From contig JAJZTV010000122.1 in assembly GCA_021847385.1 (NCBI GenBank), positions 1 to 6,312 of the forward strand: a stretch of DNA of 6,312 bases, given 5' to 3'. Numbering within the stretch: position 1 is the stretch's first letter; every line of letters starts with the position of its first letter. Below, in pieces: positions 1 to 5,701 of the stretch. The position numbers were made by a program, and so were the translations under genes. This DNA comes from Pseudomonadota bacterium. GTDB taxonomy: Bacteria > Pseudomonadota > Gammaproteobacteria > Burkholderiales > Thiobacillaceae. The notes under the pieces are model-generated. The model was not told where the DNA came from. It ran no database searches and saw nothing but the letters and a program-made list of their open reading frames with translations.

Positions 1-1
1 G

Positions 2-766
2 ATTCAATTGCTGTTCATCCTGGCCGGCATCGCCGGCGCGTTGCCGCTGGCCTGGTGGGCCGCGCGCCGAGTCGGCTTCGAGACCCTGAACCGCTCGCTC
101 GACAGCTATTTCTCCCAACGGAACGCCTGGGCCTTGCTGCTCTTGATCGTGCTGTACAAGCTGGGCGATGCCTTCGCCGGCACCTTGACCACGCCCTTCC
201 TGATCAAGGGCATGGCCTTCAGCCAGGCCGAGGTCGGCATCGTCAACAAGGTGATCGGCATCTGGCTGACCATCTTCGGCGCGCTGGCCGCCGGCGCGCT
301 GATGCTACGGATCAACCTGTATCAAGCGCTGCTGGCCTTCGGCGTGTTGCAATTGGTGTCCAACCTGGGTTTCTGGCTGCTGGCCATGGCGGGCAAGGGG
401 GCCTGGGGCAGCTTCATGTTGCCGCCGTTCGACCTCGGCTTCGTCGCGCTCGATAGCGCCAGCGAGATCGACGGGCTGTTGATGGCCGCCATCGCCTTCG
501 AGAACGTCGCCAGCGGCATGGGCACCGCCGCCTTCGTCGCGCTGTTGATGGGCCTGTGCAACCACCGGTTCAGCGCGACCCACTACGCCCTGCTTTCGGC
601 CTTGGCCGCGGTCGGCCGCATCTACGTCAGCCCGCTGTCCGGCGTGTTGTCTGAGGCCATCGGCTGGCCGATGTTCTTCGTGTTCTCGACCCTGGCGGCC
701 GTGCCCGGCCTGGTCATGGTCTGGTGGATGCGCCGCGCGATTACCGCGCTCGGTGCGCACCGCTAA
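2..766 (+). CDS. ampG: AmpG-like muropeptide permease (MFS), C-terminal part
   Basis: This is the C-terminal 254 residues of an inner-membrane MFS transporter; the frame is open to the left window edge, so the start lies outside. AmpG proteins import GlcNAc-anhydroMurNAc (peptides) released from peptidoglycan into the cytoplasm for recycling. The family is recognised from the conserved block beginning ENVASGMGTAAFVALLMGLC, followed by the HFSATHYALLSALAAVGR-like segment (here FSATHYALLSALAAVGR) and a GWPMFFVFS segment before the last membrane helix. Several hydrophobic segments are visible, and the protein ends with a short basic tail (WWMRRAITALGAHR). E. coli AmpG is about 490 residues, so roughly half is present. 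The gene converges on the DUF4405 gene, with 3 bp between the two stop codons. The family call is firm. The exact substrate is inferred, since AmpG-like paralogues exist. Confidence 0.85.
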   Translation: MQLLFILAGIAGALPLAWWAARRVGFETLNRSLDSYFSQRNAWALLLLIVLYKLGDAFAGTLTTPFLIKGMAFSQAEVGIVNKVIGIWLTIFGALAAGALMLRINLYQALLAFGVLQLVSNLGFWLLAMAGKGAWGSFMLPPFDLGFVALDSASEIDGLLMAAIAFENVASGMGTAAFVALLMGLCNHRFSATHYALLSALAAVGRIYVSPLSGVLSEAIGWPMFFVFSTLAAVPGLVMVWWMRRAITALGAHR

Positions 767-769
767 CGG

Positions 770-1219
770 CTATTCGCGGCCGCTCCGGTAGCCGCTGCCC
801 TGCCCCGGCCCGCGTGGCGCATGGGCTGGCTCCCCCTCCAGCCGCTGATGCGCGCCGACGCTGTCGCCGCCGACCGCCGTCGTGCCGAACAGCGGTGCCA
901 CGGCCAACAGGATGACGGCCAGCAGCGCGAGCAAACCCAAGACGATACGCCAGTTCATCTGCTCGGGCCTGTGGCCCCTGAGCAGGCCGGCGACGACACG
1001 CCAATGCAGGAACAGGTGCAAGGAGAGGATGGCGAAGAACGCCAGCGCGATCCAGAAGTGGATCGCACCCCAGTCGTGCCGGCCGAGCGACCAGATCTCC
1101 GACCAGCGGCCGCTGCCGGGCGGCAGCAGGTAATGCAGCAGGATGCCGGTGGTAGTCAGGAAGACGAAGCCGATGAAGGCGACGATGTCGATCAGCAGGA
1201 TCAGGGTAGAGCGATTCAT
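770..1219 (-). CDS. DUF4405 / cytochrome-b-like small membrane protein
   Basis: A 149-residue inner-membrane protein resembling the DUF4405 (cytochrome b561-like) family. Three hydrophobic segments are visible at about residues 6-28, 50-71 and 91-111. Histidines lie in membrane or near-membrane positions: H29 (GILLHYLLPPG), H48 and H54 (RHDWGAIHFW), and H68 and H72 (LHLFLHW). The 'LLPPGSGR...RHDWG.IHFW' arrangement is typical of this family, and the histidines could ligate haem, though this is inference. The tail after residue 112 is polar, Gly/Arg-rich and low in complexity. The start ATG has a GAGAGG-like ribosome site 7 nt upstream. The gene follows parA on the same strand after a 94-bp spacer and converges on ampG. 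A role in electron transfer is possible but not shown; no partner redox enzyme is in the window. Confidence 0.75.
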   Translation of the reverse strand: MNRSTLILLIDIVAFIGFVFLTTTGILLHYLLPPGSGRWSEIWSLGRHDWGAIHFWIALAFFAILSLHLFLHWRVVAGLLRGHRPEQMNWRIVLGLLALLAVILLAVAPLFGTTAVGGDSVGAHQRLEGEPAHAPRGPGQGSGYRSGRE

Positions 1220-1244
1220 CGCGTCGCCTCTCGGATCGGCCGAG

Positions 1245-1313
1245 GACTGGCGCCGAGATCGTGGAAGGCCGCCGCCGCGCAGGGCGGCGCGACCGCCCGG
1301 ATCCCCGCCAGTC
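1245..1313. repeat. Inverted repeat in the parA/DUF4405 spacer
   Basis: The spacer between the parA stop and the DUF4405 start contains 8-bp arms GACTGGCG (1245-1252) and CGCCAGTC (1306-1313), the latter abutting the parA stop codon. Inside is a shorter GC-rich hairpin, GCCGCC (1271-1276) with GGCGGC (1283-1288). No U-run follows on either strand, so an intrinsic terminator is not supported. It could be an mRNA structure separating the two genes. Otherwise the 94-bp spacer shows nothing recognisable. Confidence 0.4.
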
Positions 1314-2075
1314 TTAGTGGAAAAAGCCCTTCGACAACAACTCCATGGTCAGCACCCGGTAGTCGTGCGCCCCGACCGAATCGGCGGCATAGGCGAAGAT
1401 ATCCATGCCGTGGGCCGGGCTCTCGGCCAGGGCCAGGTCGTCGCCGATCTTGGCCTCGGTCAACTCGGCCGCATAGCGCTGCTTGAGCGTGGCCAGGGCG
1501 TCGCGGCATTGCGGCTTGTCCTCGGCATAACGGGTGACCACCATGCGCCGCTCGATCGGCCGGCCCAGCGGCTTTTCCAGCACGCGCAGGGCGATTTCGG
1601 TGCGGTGCAGGCCCTGCATCGCCAGGTAATCGGAGGTGACCGGGACCAGCACCCGGTCGGAGGCGAATAGCGCGTTCAAGGTCAAGACCGACAGCGAGGG
1701 GGCGCAGTCCATCAGCACCGGGCTGTTGGCGCCGACCAGCTCGCTCAGGCCGTGCTTCAGCTTGGCGGCCACGCCCTTGACGCCGCCGAGCATGGAATCG
1801 ACCTTGGACAGGTCGGGGTGGCCGGGAATCAGGCGCAGGCCGTTGGGCAAAGTCCGCACCAGGCTGGCCAGCGGTTTGTCGCGCAGGAAGAAGGCCGACA
1901 CGCAGGCGTCGCCTTGCAGATTCTTGACGCCCAGGGCCAGGCTCAGGTGCGCCTGCGGATCGAGGTCGATCAGGATGGGCTGGCGTTCCAGCAGCATCAA
2001 AGCGGCGGCCACGTTGAGGGTGGTGGTGGTCTTGCCGACCCCGCCTTTCTGGTTGAAGACTGCAACGACTGCCAT
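1314..2075 (-). CDS. Orphan ParA/MinD-family ATPase
   Basis: A 253-residue P-loop ATPase of the ParA (chromosome/plasmid partition, cargo-positioning) family. It begins almost directly with the deviant Walker A motif KGGVGKTT at residues 10-17 (signature Lys10, catalytic Lys15). Next come the A' motif DLDPQ (37-41) and a Walker B-like strand, VLMDCAPSLS, with Asp123. These proteins dimerise with ATP, bind DNA or membrane non-specifically, and position a cargo. There is no N-terminal helix-turn-helix of the long plasmid ParA type, and no parB or parS candidate in the window, so the cargo is unknown. The start is supported by an AAGGAG site 5-6 nt upstream. The gene sits behind glmS on the same strand. 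A remnant glmS end (stop at 2090-2092) lies 14 nt upstream of its ATG, suggesting it once directly followed glmS. It is probably not the housekeeping parA, which normally pairs with parB near the origin. Confidence 0.85.
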   Translation of the reverse strand: MAVVAVFNQKGGVGKTTTTLNVAAALMLLERQPILIDLDPQAHLSLALGVKNLQGDACVSAFFLRDKPLASLVRTLPNGLRLIPGHPDLSKVDSMLGGVKGVAAKLKHGLSELVGANSPVLMDCAPSLSVLTLNALFASDRVLVPVTSDYLAMQGLHRTEIALRVLEKPLGRPIERRMVVTRYAEDKPQCRDALATLKQRYAAELTEAKIGDDLALAESPAHGMDIFAYAADSVGAHDYRVLTMELLSKGFFH

Positions 2076-2089
2076 GTTGTCTCCTTCTG

Positions 2090-2131
2090 TTACTCGACCG
2101 TGACCGACTTGGCCAGATTGCGGGGCTTGTA
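2090..2131 (-). pseudogene. Remnant second copy of the glmS 3' end
   Basis: Read on the minus strand, this encodes KPRNLAKSVTVE followed by TAA (2090-2092), identical to the last 12 residues of the intact GlmS encoded immediately upstream. The nucleotides match at 28 of 36 coding positions, and all seven differing codons are synonymous (CGC/AGG, AAT/AAC, CTG/CTT, GTC/GTA, ACG/ACC, GTC/GTA, GAG/GAA). Upstream of the Lys codon the reading frame stays open but no longer resembles GlmS (GRNY in place of TDVD). It is a 3' fragment only, with no start or catalytic domain. The high-GC codons suggest that it is the host's original gene end, displaced by an insertion; this is inference. Confidence 0.8.
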
Positions 2132-2262
2132 GTTCCGGCCGGCCGCCGACGCGGCCTTAACCTGAAGGTTAGCCTGCACTGCAAGCCCAGGAACCCCTCG
2201 GCCCACAACATCCTCAGTGTTTTTGCCAATCATTCTACGGTTACCGACTTGGCAAGGTTCCT
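2131..2262. other. Putative insertion scar between duplicated glmS ends
   Basis: This stretch lies between two copies of the 8-bp block GGGCTTGT (2123-2130 and 2263-2270; ACAAGCCC in the glmS sense), spaced exactly 140 bp. It contains the present glmS stop and the last codons of the intact gene, then about 98 bp of non-coding DNA with inverted repeats. No integrase, transposase or complete open reading frame is present. The layout fits the leftover of a site-specific element that used the glmS 3' end as its attachment site and carried a replacement gene end, later reduced by deletion. A recombination between diverged glmS copies is the main alternative. Confidence 0.45.
2158..2171 (-). repeat. 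Short perfect hairpin, TAACC-tgaa-GGTTA
   Basis: 5-bp arms (2158-2162 and 2167-2171) around a 4-nt loop lie in the glmS-parA spacer. In the transcript the stem could extend by a further GGC/GCC after a 2-nt bulge. No U-run follows, so it is not a standard terminator. It may be part of the inserted segment. Confidence 0.4.
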
Positions 2263-2269
2263 GGGCTTG
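2182..2269. repeat. Nested inverted repeat linking glmS end and spacer
   Basis: A perfect 14-bp inverted repeat pairs CAAGCCCAGGAACC (2182-2195) with GGTTCCTGGGCTTG (2256-2269), the latter inside the glmS coding end. Immediately inside the second arm, a 7-bp pair TTGCCAA (2223-2229) / TTGGCAA (2249-2255) stacks on it. Thus 21 contiguous bases of the glmS end recur inverted in the spacer, split there by a 27-bp insertion (2196-2222). A 14-bp match in so short a region is very unlikely by chance. It could be a recombinase core or arm site, or a structure at the end of the glmS mRNA. Confidence 0.75.
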
Positions 2270-4056
2270 TCTACATCGGTGCCTTTGACCAAGGCCGCAT
2301 GATACGCCAACAACTGCACCGGGATCGCATGCACCACCGGCGACAGCACGCCGACATGGCGCGGGGTGCGGATCACATGCACGCCCTCCGAGTCGGTGAA
2401 GTGGCTGTCGAGGTCGGCGAACACGAACAGCTCGCCGCCGCGCGCCCGCACCTCCTGCATGTTCGACTTCACTTTTTCCAACAGGGCATCATTCGGTGCG
2501 ATCACCACCACCGGCATGTCGGCATCGACCAGCGCCAGCGGGCCGTGCTTCAACTCGCCGGCCGGATAGGCCTCGGCATGAATATAGGAGATTTCCTTGA
2601 GCTTGAGCGCACCTTCCAGCGCGATCGGGTAATGCAGGCCGCGGCCGAGGAATAGCGCATGCTGTTTGGCACCGAACTGCTCGGCCCAAAGCTTGATCTG
2701 CGGCTCCAGGTTCAAGGCGTGCTGCACGCTGCCGGGCAGATGACGCAAGGCCTCAAGATAGGTCGCCTGCTGTTCGTCGTCGAGCCGGCCGCGCTGCTTG
2801 GCCAAGGTCACCGCCAGGATGAACAGGGCGACCAGCTGGGTGGTGAAGGCCTTGGTCGAGGCGACGCCGATCTCGGCCCCGGCCCGGGTGTAGAACACCA
2901 GGCGCGAGGCGCGCGGGATGGCGCTTTCCTGCACGTTGCAGATGGCCAGGGTCAGATCGTGCCCGAGCGACTTGGCATATTTCAACGCCTCCAGGGTATC
3001 CAGGGTCTCGCCCGACTGGGAGATGGTGACGACCAGGTGCTTGGGGTTGGCCACCGCCGGCCGGTAGCGGTATTCGCTGGCGATCTCGACCTGGCAGGGC
3101 AGGCCGGCGATGGCCTCGATCCAGTAGCGGGCGACCGAGCCGGCGTAGAAGCTGGTGCCGCAGGCCAGGATCTGCACACCCTCGACCTGGTCCAGCACGG
3201 TCGCGGCCCCCTCGCCGAACAGGGCCGGGCTGAAGCCTTCGTCGAGCACCGCCTCAAGGGTGTCGGCCAGGGCGCGCGGCTGCTCGTGGATCTCTTTTTG
3301 CATGTAATGGCTGTAGGGGCCGAGTTCCAGCGAGGCGATGGACACGTCGCTGATGTGTTCGCCGCGCTCGACCGTCTGCCCGGCCTGATCGTGAATGACG
3401 ATACCGTCGCGGCGTACCGCGACCACATCGCCCTCTTCCAGATAGATCACGCGCCGCGTGCTGGACAGCACGGCGGAGACATCGGACGCGATGAAGTTTT
3501 CGTGTTCGCCACGGCCGATCAGCAGGGGGCAACCCATGCGCGCGCAGATCATCAGGTCGGGCTGGTCCAGGGCGACCACGGCGATGGCATAGGCGCCGAC
3601 CAATTCGCGCACGGCCGCCTCCACCGCGGCGAACAAATCATGCATCTGTTGATAGCGGTGATGGACCAGATGGGCGATGACCTCGGTGTCGGTCTGCGAC
3701 TCGAAGGCATAACCCAACTGCTTGAGCTCGGCCCGAATGGCCTCGTGGTTCTCGATGATGCCGTTGTGCACCACGGCGATGAGATCGCCGGAGATGTGGG
3801 GATGGGCATTGGGTTCGGTCACGCCGCCGTGCGTCGCCCACCGGGTATGGCCGATGCCGATCCGGCCCGTGAGGCCTTCCGCCGCCGCCGCGTTCTGCAT
3901 CTCGCTGACCCGGCCGACCCGGCGTACTCGCTTGATCGCGCCATCGACCACGGCGATGCCGGCCGAGTCGTAACCGCGGTATTCCAGGCGTTGCAGACCC
4001 TCGATCAGCAGGGGTACCACGTTGCGTTCGGCGACGGCGCCAACGATGCCGCACAT
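2230..4056 (-). CDS. glmS: Glutamine--fructose-6-phosphate aminotransferase (isomerizing)
   Basis: GlmS is cytoplasmic and makes glucosamine-6-phosphate from fructose-6-phosphate and glutamine, the first committed step to UDP-GlcNAc for peptidoglycan and LPS. The 608 residues match the family (E. coli 609). The N-terminal glutaminase domain starts MCGIVGAV, with Cys2 as the nucleophile exposed after Met removal, then GHTRWATHG (69-77) and HNGIIENH from residue 97. Two SIS sugar-isomerase domains follow, the first with ACGTSFYAG and the second with GRGLHYPIALEGALKLKE. The C-terminal tail DKPRNLAKSVTVE carries the Lys (603) that contacts the sugar. The start has a GGAG site 7 nt upstream. The gene lies 144 bp behind glmU on the same strand, probably co-transcribed. 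From about the GTA codon of 'TDVDK' to the stop, the codons turn atypical (GTA, AGG, CTT, GTA, GTA, GAA), whereas a remnant of a high-GC version lies downstream. The last codons may therefore be of foreign origin while the protein is unchanged. Confidence 0.98.
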   Translation of the reverse strand: MCGIVGAVAERNVVPLLIEGLQRLEYRGYDSAGIAVVDGAIKRVRRVGRVSEMQNAAAAEGLTGRIGIGHTRWATHGGVTEPNAHPHISGDLIAVVHNGIIENHEAIRAELKQLGYAFESQTDTEVIAHLVHHRYQQMHDLFAAVEAAVRELVGAYAIAVVALDQPDLMICARMGCPLLIGRGEHENFIASDVSAVLSSTRRVIYLEEGDVVAVRRDGIVIHDQAGQTVERGEHISDVSIASLELGPYSHYMQKEIHEQPRALADTLEAVLDEGFSPALFGEGAATVLDQVEGVQILACGTSFYAGSVARYWIEAIAGLPCQVEIASEYRYRPAVANPKHLVVTISQSGETLDTLEALKYAKSLGHDLTLAICNVQESAIPRASRLVFYTRAGAEIGVASTKAFTTQLVALFILAVTLAKQRGRLDDEQQATYLEALRHLPGSVQHALNLEPQIKLWAEQFGAKQHALFLGRGLHYPIALEGALKLKEISYIHAEAYPAGELKHGPLALVDADMPVVVIAPNDALLEKVKSNMQEVRARGGELFVFADLDSHFTDSEGVHVIRTPRHVGVLSPVVHAIPVQLLAYHAALVKGTDVDKPRNLAKSVTVE

Positions 4057-4074
4057 GTCAACGCTCCGCTTTCA

Positions 4075-4102
4075 GTGAGGGGTGAGGAGTAGGGCGTGAG
4101 GA
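4075..4102 (+). repeat. Heptamer repeat array (GTGAGGN), four units
   Basis: Four tandem 7-bp units GTGAGGG, GTGAGGA, GTAGGGC, GTGAGGA lie 18 bp upstream of the glmS start codon. A facing array (4177-4204) carries the complementary units. Together they could fold into a long imperfect hairpin (21 of 28 positions pair) with a 74-nt loop in the glmU-glmS transcript. They resemble the short tandemly repeated repetitive (STRR) heptamers known from some bacterial genomes; that likeness is a comparison by type, not by a database match. Confidence 0.7.
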
Positions 4103-4176
4103 GAAATCAACCACCCCTGCTCGATGTTGTGATGGCGTCATAGGCATATTCGTCTGTTTGGCTTCTCTGAAGTTAC

Positions 4177-4204
4177 GCCGCACCCCTAACTCCTTACGCC
4201 TCAC
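4177..4204 (-). repeat. Facing heptamer array, overlaps glmU stop
   Basis: Read on the minus strand, the four units are GTGAGGC, GTAAGGA, GTTAGGG and GTGCGGC, i.e. degenerate copies of the heptamer seen at 4075-4102 but in opposite orientation. The first unit includes the glmU stop codon (4201-4203), so the repeat reaches the coding end. The 4103-4176 stretch between the arrays shows no gene or other recognisable feature. No U-run follows, so it is not a standard terminator. Confidence 0.65.
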
Positions 4205-5571
4205 CGTTTTTTCACCGGCCGCTTCCAACCGGCGATCGAGACGGCCTTGGCTCGCGCCACGGTCAATTCGCCCGCCGGCGCGCTCTTGCTGATGACCGAA
4301 CCGGCGCCGATGGTCGCCGCCGCACCGATCCGCACCGGCGCCACCAGCACGCAATTCGAGCCGATCGAGGCGTTGTCCTCGATGTCGGTGTGATGCTTGT
4401 TGGCACCGTCGTAGTTGGCGGTGATGGTGCCGGCCCCGATGTTGACCATGCTGCCCACGGTGGCGTCGCCGACGTAGGACAGGTGGTTGATCTTGGAGTT
4501 GAAGCCGACCTGGCTGTTCTTGATCTCGACGAAGTTGCCGATGTGGGTCTCGGCCGCCAGCTCGGTGCCGGGCCGGATGCGCGAATAGGGGCCGACGCGG
4601 CTGCCGGCACCGATCTTGGCGCCGTCGAGGTGGCTGAACGGCAGGATCTCCGCGCCCGCGGCAACCTCGACGTTCCTCAGCACGCAGTTGGCGCCGATCT
4701 TCACGCCATCGGCCAGGGCCACGCGGCCCTCGAACACGCAATTCACGTCGATCAACACGTCGCGGCCGCAGGCCAGTTCGCCGCGAATGTCGATGCGCTT
4801 GGGGTCGATCAGGGTCACACCCTGATGCAGCAGCGCCTCGGCCAGGTTGTGTTGATGCGTGCGCTCCAACTCGGCCAATTGCGCCCGGCTGTTGACGCCG
4901 AGCACCTCCCACATCGCGCCGGGGTGGCAGGGCAGCACGCGCACCCGTTCGGCCGCGGCCATCGCGATGATGTCGGTCAGGTAGTACTCCCCTTGCGCGT
5001 TGTCGTTGGACAGGCGCGCCAGCCATGCGCTCAGCCGCTTGGCCGGCACGGCCATGATGCCGGTGTTCACCTCATGGATCGCCAGCTCTTCCGGCGTCGC
5101 GTCCTTGTGCTCGACGATGCGCTCGACGCCGCCCTGCGCATTGCGCACGATACGGCCGTAGCCCGAGGGGTTGGCCAAGCTGATCGTCAGCAGGGCCAGC
5201 GCGTCTTCGCGCGCCAGCAACACCAGCTCTTGCAAGGTTTCCGGCTGGATCAGCGGCACGTCGCCGTAGAGGATCAAGGTCACCGCCTCGGGGTCCAGCC
5301 TGGGCAGCGCTTGTTGCACGGCGTGGCCGGTACCGAGCTGCGGTTCCTGCATCACCCAGACCAGGTCGTCGCGGCCGACCACCTGCGGCAGGACATCGCC
5401 GCCATGGCCGTAGACCACGCAGATGCACTCCGGCACCAAGCGGTCGGCCGCGGCGATGACGTGCTCGATCAAGGGACGGCCCGCCAGTGGATGCAGGACC
5501 TTGGGCAGGTCGGAGTGCATCCGGGTGCCTTTGCCGGCGGCGAGGATGACGACGTTAAGCGGTCTGTTCAT
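4201..5571 (-). CDS. glmU: Bifunctional GlmU: GlcNAc-1-P uridylyltransferase / GlcN-1-P acetyltransferase
   Basis: GlmU performs the last two steps to UDP-GlcNAc in the cytoplasm: acetyl-CoA-dependent acetylation of GlcN-1-P, then uridylyl transfer from UTP. The protein is 456 residues, the same as E. coli GlmU. The N-terminal pyrophosphorylase domain shows the nucleotide-binding loop LAAGKGTRM (10-18) with Lys24, QLGTGHA (78-84) and the metal-binding GDVPL (103-107). The C-terminal half is a left-handed beta helix with hexapeptide repeats (for example IGAGSRVGPYSRIRPG and VGSMVNIGAGTITANYDGA) carrying the acetyltransferase site, including THIGNFVEIKNS with the conserved His. The frame stays open upstream to 5652, but MNRPLNVVILAAG is the start that fits the family; the extension would run into the terminator region. 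No clear ribosome site precedes this ATG. The gene is followed by glmS. Confidence 0.98.
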   Translation of the reverse strand: MNRPLNVVILAAGKGTRMHSDLPKVLHPLAGRPLIEHVIAAADRLVPECICVVYGHGGDVLPQVVGRDDLVWVMQEPQLGTGHAVQQALPRLDPEAVTLILYGDVPLIQPETLQELVLLAREDALALLTISLANPSGYGRIVRNAQGGVERIVEHKDATPEELAIHEVNTGIMAVPAKRLSAWLARLSNDNAQGEYYLTDIIAMAAAERVRVLPCHPGAMWEVLGVNSRAQLAELERTHQHNLAEALLHQGVTLIDPKRIDIRGELACGRDVLIDVNCVFEGRVALADGVKIGANCVLRNVEVAAGAEILPFSHLDGAKIGAGSRVGPYSRIRPGTELAAETHIGNFVEIKNSQVGFNSKINHLSYVGDATVGSMVNIGAGTITANYDGANKHHTDIEDNASIGSNCVLVAPVRIGAAATIGAGSVISKSAPAGELTVARAKAVSIAGWKRPVKKR

Positions 5572-5586
5572 TCGATCGTGTCTGGC

Positions 5587-5601
5587 GCGCAAGTGATGCG
5601 C
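5587..5601. repeat. Small inverted repeat in the glmU leader
   Basis: GCGCA (5587-5591) and TGCGC (5597-5601) are 5-bp arms around a 5-nt loop, 16-30 nt upstream of the glmU ATG and downstream of the proposed -10 box. They could form a leader hairpin or an operator half-site pair. The arms are short enough to arise by chance in GC-rich DNA. Confidence 0.25.
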
Positions 5602-5613
5602 ATTTGGCCTGGA

Positions 5614-5619
5614 AGTATA
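5614..5619 (-). promoter_or_regulatory. Candidate sigma-70 -10 box for glmU-glmS
   Basis: On the minus strand the hexamer TATACT (5 of 6 matches to TATAAT) lies within an AT-rich patch (ATTTGTTTATACTT) in otherwise GC-rich DNA, between the atp operon terminator and glmU. No good -35 hexamer stands 16-18 bp upstream, so an activator or a weak promoter is possible. A start about 7 nt downstream would give a leader of about 36 nt. Position after a terminator and before a two-gene unit supports the call. Confidence 0.45.
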
Positions 5620-5655
5620 AACAAATCGCCCGCTCCACGCGGGGCCGGCCAATAA

Positions 5656-5681
5656 AAAAGGCAGCCTGAAGGCTGCCTTTT
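5656..5681 (-). terminator. Intrinsic terminator of the ATP synthase operon
   Basis: A perfect 7-bp GC-rich stem GGCAGCC (5660-5666) / GGCTGCC (5671-5677) closes a TGAA tetraloop and is flanked by A and T runs that extend the pairing to 11 bp. On the minus strand the stem is followed by six U residues, as expected for Rho-independent termination after atpC (stop at 5702). Four T residues follow on the other strand, so it could work weakly in both directions. Confidence 0.9.
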
Positions 5682-5701
5682 CCTGTTGCCGTGCTTCAGC
5701 T

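Noticed and set aside
2153..2175. An integron attC-like site (TAACC...GGTTA hairpin) in the glmS-parA spacer
   Set aside because: The flanking sequences do not fit the RYYYAAC / GTTRRRY core sites on either strand, and no integrase or cassette is present.
1216..2229. A 337-codon minus-strand frame overlapping parA and the glmS-parA spacer
   Set aside because: It overlaps the well-supported parA in another frame; its protein is Arg/Pro/Gly-rich and shows no domain.
2659..4092. A long open frame (477 codons) on the + strand opposite glmS
   Set aside because: It is exactly antisense to a firm glmS, has biased low-complexity composition (rich in Gly, Asp, His, Leu) and no recognisable domain. 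Such frames are common opposite high-GC genes.
4057..4200. A possible glmS ribozyme-riboswitch in front of glmS
   Set aside because: The glmS ribozyme is characteristic of Gram-positive bacteria; the 144-bp spacer is made of heptamer arrays and shows none of the expected core that I can recognise.
5572..5652. An N-terminally extended GlmU starting at 5652
   Set aside because: The 27 added residues match no GlmU family feature, and the extended start lies by the atp terminator and upstream of the proposed promoter.
4390..5655. A long open frame (421 codons) on the + strand opposite glmU
   Set aside because: It is antisense to a firm glmU, resembles no known family, and arises from GC-biased third positions.
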